A DNA stretch of 64,000 nucleotides from Pseudacidovorax sp. NFM-22 (GTDB lineage: Bacteria; Pseudomonadota; Gammaproteobacteria; Burkholderiales; Burkholderiaceae_C), in assembly GCF_021401245.1 (NCBI RefSeq), contig NZ_JACBFY010000002.1, positions 1,105,933 through 1,169,932 on the forward strand. Direction: 5' to 3'. Shown piece by piece: positions 20,116-29,294 of this stretch. Numbering within the stretch: position 1 is the stretch's first letter; every line of letters begins with the position of its first letter. Position numbers and translations under genes: made by a program. Below the pieces are notes generated by a model. That model saw only the letters and a list, made by a program, of their open reading frames with translations, did not search any database and was not told where the DNA came from.

Positions 20116-21963
20116 TCAGCGCCGCACCGGCCAATCCAGTCGCAGCGCGGTGCCCTCCCCCGGCGCCGAAACCACGGTGAGCGTCGCCCCGATGGCGGCG
20201 GCGCGGCTGCGCATGCTGGCCAGGCCCTGGCCGCCCGCGGGCGGACCGTCCGCCACGAAGCCGCGGCCGTCGTCGGCCAGCACGATCTCCATGCGCTCGG
20301 GCGGGCCGGCATGCCAGTGCGCTTCGAGGCGGATGCGCCGCGCCTGCGCATGGCGCAGCACGTTGGTGAAACCCTCCAGCAGGATGCGCTGGATCTGCAT
20401 GGCCGTCTGCGGCGTGACGTCGGCGCGCGGGGGCAGGGGGTCCACCTCCCACTCCAGCGTCAGGCCGGCCGCCTCCAGGCGCGGCTGCAGCCGGTAGCGC
20501 AGCGTGGCGAGCACCACGGTGAGGTCGCCCTCCAGCGGCTGCAGCGAATCGACCGCCACGCGCAGCTCGTCCAGCGCCAGCTTGACCTGCGCTTCCATCA
20601 ACGCCGGGTCGGCGCCCGGGCGGCCCACCAGGTTGAGCAGGCCCACCAGCTGCGAGCCCACGCCGTCGTGGATCTCGCGCATCAGGCGCTGGCGCTCCAG
20701 CAGCACCGCCTGCTGCTCGCGCTCGGCCTGCAGCGCGTGCATGGCGGCGGTGAGCTGGCGCTCGCGCTCGGCCACCCGCGCGTCGAGCGAGCGGGCCAGG
20801 TCGCGGTATTCGCGCACCGAGCGGCTGTAGCGCTCGACCACCATGCCGGCCAGGATCAGCACGAAGCCGAACATGGCGTGCGGGGTGAGGGCCTCCCAGG
20901 TCATGGCGGGGATGCGCACCCGCAGCAGGTCGTGCACGCCCGCCGCCAGGGTCAGCACACCAGCGATCAGCAGGGCCATCGAGGTGCGGCGGCGCTGGAC
21001 CACCGCATCGCGCCAGAGGGCCGGCAGGCAGGCGGCGCCGGCGATACACAGCAGCACGAGCGCACATGTCCAAAGCGGATAGAAGTGCAGCACGAAGGAC
21101 ATCAGCACCAGCAGGGGCGAAAGCCACAGGACGATGCCCTGGAGGCGCAGCAGCCGCGCAGGAGGAGCGCCGAGCGCCAGGAGGACAAAGCGGATGATCA
21201 GCGCCAGGTGCAGCGCATAGCTCATGCCCATCACCACGCCCCACCAGGGCCATGGAAGCGGTTGCGGCATGCCCGTCTGGTCCAGGGTGCGGATCGTGCC
21301 CGAGAGGGCCGCCAAGCTGAAGCAGCCATACAGCGGAACCCGCTGGTGCCACCACAGGCCGGCGGAGAGGCCGCCCATGAGCAGCAGGCCGACGGTGTAG
21401 ATCAGCGCGGCGCCGTTGCGCCAGAGCCGGCGCTGCTCGTAGCGCGGCTTGAGCACGCGCAGCGGGCCATACAGGATGCGCGACAGGCCGCCCATGCGCT
21501 GTCGCTGGAACTGCAGCTCGATGCGCAATCCGGCTGGCGGCCGTGCGCCGCCATGCGCCGGCAGCGCGATCAGATGCGGCAGGCGGCCCGTGTCGAAGTC
21601 CGGGTCGTGCGGTGCGTCCCATCCGTCGACGGGCTGGCCATCCACGAACAGTTGGACTTGGTTGCCGACCGCCTCGATCAGCAGGGCCTGGCTCTCGCGT
21701 TCGCCATCCGGCATCGGCGGCAGGGTCAGCGTCAAGGTGGCGGAACCTGCCGCGCTGGGCGCGTGGCTTCCCCATCGCCAGGGCAGGAGGACCCGCTGCG
21801 CCACGACCGGCCGGTCGTCCGCGCGCAGCACGGCGTGGGCCTCGTCCAGCAGGTAGACGCCCTGGGCGTCCGGCAAGGGCGCCGCGGCCGTGGCGGGCCG
21901 CCACACAAGCAGGAGCAGGAGCACGCCCACCACGCCGCCGAGCAGGCGAAGACGCAGTCCCAT
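20116..21963 (-). CDS. Sensor histidine kinase, 7TM type (HisKA_3)
   Basis: The 615-residue membrane sensor has a signal or first membrane segment at residues 5-25, a periplasmic sensory region up to about 190 (7TMR-DISM-like), a run of seven or so membrane segments to about 390, a short coiled coil (SLDARVAERERQLTAAMHAL), the H-box LMREIHDGVGSQL near 428, and a C-terminal ATPase domain with EGFTNVLRHAQA, ADDGRGF and GQGLASMRSRAAAIGA. H, N, G1 and G2 boxes are all present. It pairs with the response regulator encoded just upstream, separated by ten bases. The stimulus is unknown. Confidence 0.9.
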   Translation of the reverse strand: MGLRLRLLGGVVGVLLLLLVWRPATAAAPLPDAQGVYLLDEAHAVLRADDRPVVAQRVLLPWRWGSHAPSAAGSATLTLTLPPMPDGERESQALLIEAVGNQVQLFVDGQPVDGWDAPHDPDFDTGRLPHLIALPAHGGARPPAGLRIELQFQRQRMGGLSRILYGPLRVLKPRYEQRRLWRNGAALIYTVGLLLMGGLSAGLWWHQRVPLYGCFSLAALSGTIRTLDQTGMPQPLPWPWWGVVMGMSYALHLALIIRFVLLALGAPPARLLRLQGIVLWLSPLLVLMSFVLHFYPLWTCALVLLCIAGAACLPALWRDAVVQRRRTSMALLIAGVLTLAAGVHDLLRVRIPAMTWEALTPHAMFGFVLILAGMVVERYSRSVREYRDLARSLDARVAERERQLTAAMHALQAEREQQAVLLERQRLMREIHDGVGSQLVGLLNLVGRPGADPALMEAQVKLALDELRVAVDSLQPLEGDLTVVLATLRYRLQPRLEAAGLTLEWEVDPLPPRADVTPQTAMQIQRILLEGFTNVLRHAQARRIRLEAHWHAGPPERMEIVLADDGRGFVADGPPAGGQGLASMRSRAAAIGATLTVVSAPGEGTALRLDWPVRR

Positions 21964-21973
21964 GGCGGGGCTG

Positions 21974-22696
21974 TCAGGGCAGCAGGCCAAGGTTGCGGGC
22001 CTCGTAGACGGCCTCGGACTTGTTGTGCACGTCCAGCTTGCCGTAGATGTTGCGCACATGGGTCTGCACCGTGCTGACCGACACGCCGATGCGGGCGGCG
22101 CTCTCGGCATAGGTGAAGCCGCGGGAGATGAGGTCCAGCACCTCGAATTCGCGCGGCGACAGCCGCTCGGCCGCGGGCGCCGCACCGACCTGCGCCGGGC
22201 TGGCCGGCGCGGCGCCGCGCCCATCCGGGACGGCCGTGCCGCCCGCCTGTTGCCAGCGCCGCAGCAGCTGCCGCGCAATGATGGGCGACATGGGCGAGCC
22301 GCCCGCACGCAGCGAGCGGATGTGCAGGCCCAGGTCGTGCTCGGTGCCGTCCTTGAGCAGGTAGCCGCTGGCGCCCGCCTCGAAGGCCTGCACCATGTTG
22401 GCCTCGTCGCCGAAGATGGTGATGACCATCACCGCGCAGTCGGGCTGCAGCCGGCGCGCGGCGCGGATCACCTCCAGACCCGAGCGGTCGGGCAGGCCCA
22501 GGTCCACCAGCAGCACGTCCAGCGGCTGCCGGGGCAGCCAGTCGAGGATCTGCTGCGCGGTGGCGGCCTCGAACACCAGCGCCAGGCCGGCGTCGCCCGC
22601 CACCGCATGGGCGATGCGCTGGCGCATGCCGGCGTCGTCCTCGACCAGGGCGACGCGGGCCGGCCTGCCGGAAGTGCTCGTCGCTGGGGTGCTCAT
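21974..22696 (-). CDS. NarL/FixJ-family response regulator
   Basis: A 240-residue regulator with a receiver domain (VALVEDDAGMRQR; phosphorylated Asp in VLLVDLGLPDRSG near residue 63; Lys in GYLLKDGTEHDLG near 112) and a LuxR helix-turn-helix at the C-terminus (LSPREFEVLDLISRGFTYAE, STVQTHVRNIYGKL). A proline/alanine-rich linker at about 150-175 joins them. It forms a two-component system with the kinase gene downstream. Its start codon overlaps the stop of a small upstream reading frame (ATGA). Confidence 0.93.
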   Translation of the reverse strand: MSTPATSTSGRPARVALVEDDAGMRQRIAHAVAGDAGLALVFEAATAQQILDWLPRQPLDVLLVDLGLPDRSGLEVIRAARRLQPDCAVMVITIFGDEANMVQAFEAGASGYLLKDGTEHDLGLHIRSLRAGGSPMSPIIARQLLRRWQQAGGTAVPDGRGAAPASPAQVGAAPAAERLSPREFEVLDLISRGFTYAESAARIGVSVSTVQTHVRNIYGKLDVHNKSEAVYEARNLGLLP

Positions 22697-22881
22697 TGCC
22701 GGTCGTCGCGTGGGAGGGTGTGGGGCCGGGCCAGGCCGCCCGAAGGGCAGACGTCCCCCGCGACGAGGTGCGGCACCAGGGGGGCGGGCCAGGCGTCGGC
22801 GATGCGCGTCCACACCGGCGGGCGGGGGAACTGCGTGGCCTCGGCGCACGAGGTGAAGGCGATCTTCAGGGGGGTGGGCAT
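22693..22881 (-). pseudogene. Possible remnant of a PhoD-like phosphatase gene, 62 codons
   Basis: The frame reads MPTPLKIAFTSCAEATQFPR and then PPVWTRIADAWPAPLVPHL. This resembles, from memory, the opening of PhoD-like metallophosphoesterases (KIAFTSC, then PVWDRI, then a metal-binding GD-x-Y motif). The metal motif is not intact, the next residues (VAGDVCPSGG) are unrelated, and the frame stops after 62 codons against about 400 in the family. The stop overlaps the response-regulator start (ATGA), so it could be translated as a leader. It may also be an unrelated small gene. The 160 bases between it and recD show no other gene. Confidence 0.4.
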
Positions 22882-23042
22882 GGGGACTCCGCGGGGGGAT
22901 GGGGCCGCGGCGAGTGTCGATTCTGGAGCGCCGGCCGCCGTCACATGAATGGGGGACTGGCGCGCCGTTCGGCCACGCGAGCAACCGGCGCGGCGGCGGC
23001 CTGCGCGAGGGCGGCGGTTCGCCGCGGGGCGCCTGCGGCTTC

Positions 23043-25316
23043 TCAGCCGCCCGGCGGCGCCATCAGCCCGCTGGCGCGCAGCACGCGCCGGCCGATCGCG
23101 GCCTCCAGCACCCGCTGCCCACGCCCGGCCGGCGCCACCAGCGTGAACCAGCGCCGCGCACGGGTGATGCCGGTGTAGACCAGCTCGCGCGTGAGCACCG
23201 GGCTGGCGGTGGGCGGCAGCAGCAGGGCGGTGTGCTCGAACTCCGAGCCCTGCGACTTGTGCACCGTCATGGCGAAGACGGTCTCCACGGCCTGCAGGCG
23301 CGCGGGCAGGGTCCAGCGCACGCCGCCCGAGCCGTCGGCCGCGGCGAAGGCCACGCGCAGCGCGGTGCCGGCCTCGGGCACCGGCCGGCCGGTGGCATCG
23401 TCGAAGCGCGCGGGCAGCTGCAGCGTCAGGCCCACGTCGCCGTTCATCAGGCCCAGGGCCGAATCGTTGCGGGTGACCAGCACCGGCCGGCCGGCGTACC
23501 AGCCCTGGGTGGCGGCGATCCAGCCTTCGGCATGCAGCAGTTCGGCGATGGCGGCATTGAGGCCCGCCACGCCCCACGGACCTTCGCGCAGCGCGCACAG
23601 CAGCTGGAAGCGGCCACTGGCCTGCAGCAGGGCCGCGGCCCAGGCGTCCCATTCCGCGCGGGGCGCGTCGGAGTCGGGGCGCGCCTCGTGGATGCGGCGC
23701 AGCCAGTGGGCCGGACCGACAGGCTGCCGGCCGTCGGACTGCACGCCCGCCGCCGAGGTTTGGTCGATGCCGTCGTCGGCCAGCAGCAGGTCGCGCAGGG
23801 CGGCGTCCTGCGCCAGATGGCCCGGCGCAGCGCTGAGGCGGCAACGGCGCAGGTCGGCGGGGCCGTCGTCGAACAGCGCCAGCGCCTCGGCCGCCCGGCC
23901 CGCATTGACGGCCGTCGCCAGCCGGCCGATGCCGCTGCCGGCATGGAAGCGCCGGCTCACGCGCAGCATGGCGATGGCCTGGTCCAGCGGCTGGCCGCGC
24001 GGGTCGTGCAGATCGGCGGGCGGTGTCTGGCCGGTGGCGGCCTGCAGCCAGGCGAGGGTGTCCGGGGCGTAGTGGCCGGCCTCGGCGCGGCTGCACAGCT
24101 CGCCCAGCACCGCGCCGGCCTCGACGGAGGCGAGCTGGTCCTTGTCGCCCAGCAGCACCAGCCGGGCCTGCGGGGGCAGGGCGTCGAGCAGGGCGGCCAT
24201 CATCTCCAGGTCGACCATGGAGGCCTCGTCGACCACCAGCACGTCCAGCGGCAGGGGATGGCCCGCGTTGTGACGCAGGTGGCGGGTGTCGGGGCGGCTG
24301 CCCAGCAGGCGGTGCAGGGTGCGGGCCTCGGCCGGCACGTGGCTGCGCAGGTCGGCGCCGCCGGGCAGCTGGTGCCAGGGCAGCGCGTCCAGGGCGCCGC
24401 GGATGGACTCGGTGAGCCGCGCAGCGGCCTTGCCGGTGGGCGCGGCCAGCTGGATGCGCAGCGGCCGGCTCGGGGCGCCCGGCCGGCCGCCGGTGCCGGC
24501 GGCCGCATCGAAAGCAGCATCGGCTCCGGCATCCAGCATTCCCGTTGCGCCAGCTCGGGACGCGTCGCCGCCATGCATCGCCATCGACTGCAGCAGCGCC
24601 AGCAGCCGCACCACGGTGGTCGTCTTGCCGGTGCCCGGCCCTCCGGTGATGACGGCGAAGCGCTGGCGCAGGGCGAGGGCGCAGGCCATCTTCTGCCAAT
24701 CGGGCGTGCCGTCGCCGTTGCCGAAGAGCCGGTCGAGCACCGGGCGGATGCGGTCGGCCGGCGCGACGGGCGCGGGTGCCAGGCGGTCCTCGACGCGGGC
24801 GCGCACCTGCTGCTCGTACTGCCAGTAGCGCCGCAGGTACAGGCGCGGACCCTGCAGCACCAGCGGCGTGGCGCCTTCGGCCGGGTCGCCGCGGCCGCAC
24901 AGGCGGCTGGCGGCCAGGGCCTCGCGCCAGGCGGCCAGGCGCAGCGGCTGCAGCCAGCGCTGCGGGCCCTCGCCCATCGCGGCGGCGCTGGCGGTGTCGG
25001 GCGGCAGCGAAAGGCTGTGGCGCCCATCGGCCAGCGTGGCCTGCAGGTCCAGGCAGACATGGCCTCGGCCGAGCTGGTGGCTGGCCAGGGCGGCGGCCAG
25101 CAGCAGCTCGGCGCCGGCTTCGGGATCGCGCTGCAGGCAGAAGAGGGCGAAGCTGCGGTCCAGCTCGCGCAGCCAGCCCTGCTGCACCCAGCGGTCCAGG
25201 TCGGCCAGCAGGGCGTCGCGCCGCTGGTCGGCGGCGGCTTCGGCGGGCGCGGCGTCGAAGAGGTCGGCGGTGGGGGGCACGGGCGCGGTCTGCGCGGCGT
25301 CGGTGCGGCGGGTCAT
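23043..25316 (-). CDS. recD: Exodeoxyribonuclease V subunit RecD (helicase)
   Basis: RecD is the 5'-3' helicase of the RecBCD recombination enzyme. The 757-residue protein has Walker A ITGGPGTGKTTTVVRL near residue 225, DEASMVDLEMMAALL near 352, GDKDQLASVEAGAVL near 375, and the C-terminal UvrD-like motif TVHKSQGSEFEHTALLLP and VYTGITRARRWFTLV. It is longer than the E. coli protein (about 608), with a Gly/Ala-rich insertion at about 253-270 behind Walker A. The start overlaps the recB stop by four bases (ATGA). Confidence 0.95.
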   Translation of the reverse strand: MTRRTDAAQTAPVPPTADLFDAAPAEAAADQRRDALLADLDRWVQQGWLRELDRSFALFCLQRDPEAGAELLLAAALASHQLGRGHVCLDLQATLADGRHSLSLPPDTASAAAMGEGPQRWLQPLRLAAWREALAASRLCGRGDPAEGATPLVLQGPRLYLRRYWQYEQQVRARVEDRLAPAPVAPADRIRPVLDRLFGNGDGTPDWQKMACALALRQRFAVITGGPGTGKTTTVVRLLALLQSMAMHGGDASRAGATGMLDAGADAAFDAAAGTGGRPGAPSRPLRIQLAAPTGKAAARLTESIRGALDALPWHQLPGGADLRSHVPAEARTLHRLLGSRPDTRHLRHNAGHPLPLDVLVVDEASMVDLEMMAALLDALPPQARLVLLGDKDQLASVEAGAVLGELCSRAEAGHYAPDTLAWLQAATGQTPPADLHDPRGQPLDQAIAMLRVSRRFHAGSGIGRLATAVNAGRAAEALALFDDGPADLRRCRLSAAPGHLAQDAALRDLLLADDGIDQTSAAGVQSDGRQPVGPAHWLRRIHEARPDSDAPRAEWDAWAAALLQASGRFQLLCALREGPWGVAGLNAAIAELLHAEGWIAATQGWYAGRPVLVTRNDSALGLMNGDVGLTLQLPARFDDATGRPVPEAGTALRVAFAAADGSGGVRWTLPARLQAVETVFAMTVHKSQGSEFEHTALLLPPTASPVLTRELVYTGITRARRWFTLVAPAGRGQRVLEAAIGRRVLRASGLMAPPGG

Positions 25317-28300
25317 TCGGCGTCGCCTTCCTCGGGGCCGCGCAGCAGGGCGTCGAGTTGCTCGACCAGTTCGCGCGGCGGCCGCACGGCCCATAGGCCG
25401 TGGCCGGGCGCATCGGCCCCGCGCAGGTAGACGGTGAGGGCGCCGCCCAGGTGCGTGTCTGGGTCGTAGCCGGGCAGGCGGCTGCGCAGCAGGCGGTGCA
25501 GGGCCAGGGCGTAGAGGGCGGCCTGCACGTCGTAACGGTGCGCCAGCAGCGAGGCCTGGATCGCCGCATCGCCGTAGGCCGCGTCGTCCGGGCCCAGCCA
25601 GTTGGACTTGTAGTCGGCCACCCACCAGCGGCCGTCGTGCTCGAAGACCAGGTCCATGAAGCCCTTGAGCATGCCGGCGAGTTGCGTGGGCGGCAGCTCG
25701 GGACGGTTCATTCTGGGCAGGATGTGCGCCCTCACCAGCGCGTCGATGCTGCGGGCGTCGGCGCGGTGCACCGGCATCCAGAACTCCATCTCGGACTTCG
25801 GCTGCGCCAGGCCAGCCAGCGTGGCGGGGGCGGCATCGGGCAGCGGCCAGGGCGTGCGCAGCCAGCGCGGCAGCCAGTCGCACAGCGGCTCGATCCAGGC
25901 CTCCCAGCCGCGCACGGTGCAGCGGCGGGCGACCAGGTCGCGCAGGGCCTCGGGGCTTTCGAGCACGCGGGCGAAGCCCTGCCGCGCGCACCAGTCGAGC
26001 AGGCCGTGCAGGAAGCTGCCCGCCTCGGCGCCCTGCGGGAAGGCATGCCAGCTGCCGCCGCGCGGGGCGGTGGCGGGGCGCTCCTCCGGCGCGACGTCGG
26101 CGGGCGCGATGGCTTCTTCCAACGCCTGGTCCTGGCGGGCGTCCTCGGGCTCGGCGGCGGGCGCCGGGGCGTCCTGCGTCAGCGCGCCGCCGCTGCCGCC
26201 CAGTTGCTGCACGAGGGCGGAATAGCTGGCGATCCACCATGGCGCATGGCCGTGGCGCAGCGGCGTGCGGGCGATGCCGGGCGGCGGCGGCGCGGGCGGG
26301 TGCCAGACGCGGGTGTCGGGGGAGGGCGCGGGTTCGACGACGAGGGTGGGCGGGCTGGATGGGTCAGACGCGCCCGCCAGCGCTTGCAGCGCCGCCCGGT
26401 AGCCCGCCAGGCTGTCGATGGCCGCCCCCGCTCCCAGCATTTGGCCGAGCGCGCCGCGGTCCAGCGCTACCTTCTTGCCGCTGCCTGCGGACAGGGGCGC
26501 CACGCCCAGCCACAGCGCATGCCGGGCGCGGGTGAGGGCCACGTAGAGCAGCCGCATGTCCTCGGCCAGCCGCTCCTCGTCGGCCAGGGCGGCGGCTTCC
26601 TCGTGCCTGCCGTCCAGCTCGATCACGCGGGCATCGGCTTCGGCATCGTGGAAGCCGATGGACCGGCTGGCCGAGGCCTTCTCCTCGCGCCAGGCGGCGA
26701 TGAAGGGCAGCAGCACCAGCGGGTATTCCAGGCCCTTGGACTTGTGGATGGTCACGACCTTGAGCAGGGCGGCGTCGCTCTCCAGCCGCAGGATCTCTTC
26801 CTCGCCGCCGGGCTCGGCCAGGCGCTGGGCGAGGGCGCGGATCAGCGCATGCGGGCCGTCCAGGTCGACGGCGCGGCGCTGCAGCCATTCGGCCAGGTGC
26901 AGCACGTTGGTGAGCCGGCGTTCGCCGCCGAGGGTCATGGGGCCCGATGCGTCGGCCGGCGCCGCCAGCCAGCGCGCGGGCAGGTCGTAGGCATGCAGCA
27001 GCGCATGCACCATCGGCAGCACACCATGGCGCAGCCAGCAGGCGTTGAAGGACTGCCAGCGCAGGGCGGTCTCTTCCCAGGCCAGTTCGTCCTCTTCCAA
27101 TCGGGCCAGTCCGGCCAGCGGCAGGCCCAGGCTGCGGCTGGCCAGGGCGGTGCGCAGCAGCCGGTCGTCGCCCGGCTCGGCGGCGGCGCGCAGCCAGCGC
27201 AGCATGTCCTGCGCCTCGGGCGTGGCGAAGACCGATTCGCGGTCCGACAGGTAGACGCTGCGCAGCCCGCGGGCGGCCAGTGCGGCGCGGATGGCGGCGG
27301 CCTCGGTGCCGCTGCGCACCAGCACGGCGATGTCGGCCGGCCGCAGCGGCTGCCAGCGGCCATCGGCCTGACGGAAGCCGCTGCGGCCCTCGCCGGTGTC
27401 GGCCAGCCAGCGCACGGCGGCGCTGGCGAAGACTTCGGCCATCTGCGCGCGGTAGTCGGCGGTGCCGACGCTGTCGCGGCCCGCGTCGGGCTCGGGCTCC
27501 TGCGACCAGAGGGTGAGGGCGGCCGCGGGTGCGCCTTCGAGCCACAGCGTCTCGTTCCGGCCGCGGGCGCGCACCGGCACGAAGGGCACCGGGTCGCCGT
27601 CCGCCTGCGCGAAGCGGAAGGCGCCGCGCGGATGGCGGCTGGCCTGTGCGAAGACGCGGTTGACGGCCTGCACCACGGCGGAGGTGGAGCGGAAGTTGGT
27701 GTCCAGCGCGTAGATGGCGCCACCGGCCGCATCGGCCTGCGCGGCCGTGTCGCGCCGGGCGCGCAGGTAGGTGCGGATGTCGGCGCCGCGGAAGGCGTAG
27801 ATGGCCTGCTTGGGGTCGCCGATGAGGATCAGGCCGCCATCCCCCGCCTCGCCATAGATGCGCCGGAAGATGCGGTACTGCACCGGGTCCGTGTCCTGGA
27901 ACTCGTCGATCAGCGGCAGCGGAAAGCGGGTGCGGATGCGCGCCGCCAGCGCCTCACCGCCCGCGCCGGCCAGGGCGCGGTCCAGCTGCAGCAGCAGGTC
28001 GTCGAAGCCCAGCTCGGCGCGGCGCAGCTTCTCGGCCGCCAGGGCTTCGCGCAGGGCGCGGGCAGCATGCACGGCCAGGTGCGCACGCAGGCCCGCGGGC
28101 TGGGCCGCGATCTGCGCCTGCTGCCAGGCGTCGATGGCGTCCAGCGCGGGGTGGTCGGGCAGGGCCTGGCCCTTCTTGAGCTTGGCGCCTGCGCGGCCGA
28201 AGCGGGCGATGTTGTCGGGCGCCTCGGCGCCGGCGCTCCAGTCGGCCAGGGCCTGCAGCCAGCCGTCGAAGGTGGCGTCCTCGTCCTTGCCGCGGTAGCT

Positions 28301-29125
28301 GTTGCCGTTGAGGTGCGGGCGGGCGGCGTGCCACAGGCGTTCCAGCGTGGCGCGGTCGGCGCGCCAGGCGGCGCGGGCCTGCTCCTGCAGGGCGTCGGCC
28401 TCGGCCATGCTGCGGCCCAGCTGGCGCAGGGCGTCCAGCGCATCGGCCTCGCCGTCGAAGGCGCTGCCCTGCAGCCGCAGCTGCGCATCGCCCTGGGCGA
28501 GCAGCGGGCGCACGGCCTGCCACAGGGCCTCGGGGTTGGCGAAGCAGCCCAGCAGCGCGCGCGAGGCGGCGGCGTCCAGCGGGTAGTAGTGGCGCCGCCA
28601 GTGGTCGTGCAGCACCTGCTGCTGCAGCGCCTGCAGGTCGGTCTGCAGGGTCTGGGCGAACAGGCTGCCGCTGCCCATGGCGTGCTCGCGCAGCATGCGC
28701 CAGGCCCAGCCGTGGATGGTGGCGATGGCCGATTCGTCCATCCACTGCGCAGCCACGCGCAGGCGGTGGGCGCAGCCGGGGCGGGCCTCGGGCGCGTAGT
28801 CGGCGAGCAGGGCGGCCAGCGCATCGCCGGCCGGTGCCTCGGCCTCGCCGGCGAAGACGCGAGCGGCCTCGTCCAGCCGGGCGCGGATGCGCTCGCGCAG
28901 CTCCTGCGTGGCGGCCTCGGTGAAGGTCACGACCAGGATCTCGGGCGGCGTGAGCGGTCGGGCGAAGGCGCTGCCGTGCCCGCCATGGCCCAGCACCAGG
29001 CGCAGGTAGAGCAGGGCGATGGTGTAGGTCTTGCCGGTGCCGGCGCTGGCCTCGATGAGGCGCAGGCCGTGCAGGGGGAAGCGCAGCGGGTCCAGGGGCT
29101 GGACGGGGGGAAGGGTGGCGCTCAT
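25313..29125 (-). CDS. recB: Exodeoxyribonuclease V subunit RecB (helicase-nuclease)
   Basis: RecB is the 3'-5' helicase and the only nuclease subunit. Of 1270 residues, the N-terminal part has Walker A EASAGTGKTYTIALLYLRL (from residue 25) and TFTEAATQELRERIRARL. The helicase core has LIDEFQDTDPVQYRIFRRIY and GDPKQAIYAFRGADI. The C-terminal part holds VTIHKSKGLEYPLV and the nuclease site GFMDLVFEHDGRWW then VADYKSNW near 1157-1175, with the Asp and Lys needed for catalysis. The ATG at 29125 is preferred over the GTG at 29179, which would prepend 18 residues of repeat-flanking sequence. Confidence 0.97.
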   Translation of the reverse strand: MSATLPPVQPLDPLRFPLHGLRLIEASAGTGKTYTIALLYLRLVLGHGGHGSAFARPLTPPEILVVTFTEAATQELRERIRARLDEAARVFAGEAEAPAGDALAALLADYAPEARPGCAHRLRVAAQWMDESAIATIHGWAWRMLREHAMGSGSLFAQTLQTDLQALQQQVLHDHWRRHYYPLDAAASRALLGCFANPEALWQAVRPLLAQGDAQLRLQGSAFDGEADALDALRQLGRSMAEADALQEQARAAWRADRATLERLWHAARPHLNGNSYRGKDEDATFDGWLQALADWSAGAEAPDNIARFGRAGAKLKKGQALPDHPALDAIDAWQQAQIAAQPAGLRAHLAVHAARALREALAAEKLRRAELGFDDLLLQLDRALAGAGGEALAARIRTRFPLPLIDEFQDTDPVQYRIFRRIYGEAGDGGLILIGDPKQAIYAFRGADIRTYLRARRDTAAQADAAGGAIYALDTNFRSTSAVVQAVNRVFAQASRHPRGAFRFAQADGDPVPFVPVRARGRNETLWLEGAPAAALTLWSQEPEPDAGRDSVGTADYRAQMAEVFASAAVRWLADTGEGRSGFRQADGRWQPLRPADIAVLVRSGTEAAAIRAALAARGLRSVYLSDRESVFATPEAQDMLRWLRAAAEPGDDRLLRTALASRSLGLPLAGLARLEEDELAWEETALRWQSFNACWLRHGVLPMVHALLHAYDLPARWLAAPADASGPMTLGGERRLTNVLHLAEWLQRRAVDLDGPHALIRALAQRLAEPGGEEEILRLESDAALLKVVTIHKSKGLEYPLVLLPFIAAWREEKASASRSIGFHDAEADARVIELDGRHEEAAALADEERLAEDMRLLYVALTRARHALWLGVAPLSAGSGKKVALDRGALGQMLGAGAAIDSLAGYRAALQALAGASDPSSPPTLVVEPAPSPDTRVWHPPAPPPPGIARTPLRHGHAPWWIASYSALVQQLGGSGGALTQDAPAPAAEPEDARQDQALEEAIAPADVAPEERPATAPRGGSWHAFPQGAEAGSFLHGLLDWCARQGFARVLESPEALRDLVARRCTVRGWEAWIEPLCDWLPRWLRTPWPLPDAAPATLAGLAQPKSEMEFWMPVHRADARSIDALVRAHILPRMNRPELPPTQLAGMLKGFMDLVFEHDGRWWVADYKSNWLGPDDAAYGDAAIQASLLAHRYDVQAALYALALHRLLRSRLPGYDPDTHLGGALTVYLRGADAPGHGLWAVRPPRELVEQLDALLRGPEEGDAE

Positions 29126-29178
29126 GAAGCCGCCCCTGCCTGTTGAAGCGCTGAAGACCGTATGGGCCGAGCCACCCA

Positions 29179-29261
29179 CCGTTCGGGCTGAGCTTGTCGA
29201 AGCCCTGGGTCGATCAGGGCGTGCGCGCCGCTCTGCCCTTCGACAGGCTCAGGGCGAACGG
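29179..29261. repeat. REP-like inverted repeat between recB and recC
   Basis: Arms starting CCGTTCGGGCTGAGCTTGTC and ending GACAGGCTCAGGGCGAACGG are near reverse complements around a loop of about 30 bases. Arms of this GTTCGGGCTGAG / CTTCGACAGGCTCAG type are, as I recall, frequent extragenic repeats in proteobacteria. It could form a hairpin in the recC-recB transcript. The remaining 80 bases of the gap show nothing else. Confidence 0.75.
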
Positions 29262-29294
29262 GTTTGGCGTGGCTGCCGGTCATGCTCACGACTC

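Noticed and set aside
20032..22077. Plus-strand frame of 681 codons opposite the sensor kinase
   Set aside because: It is rich in Gln, His and Arg and carries no domain; the minus strand encodes a full kinase with H, N and G boxes.
25400..29146. Plus-strand frame of 1248 codons opposite recB
   Set aside because: It mirrors the recB reading frame and has no recognisable domain; stop codons are rare in such G+C-rich antisense frames.
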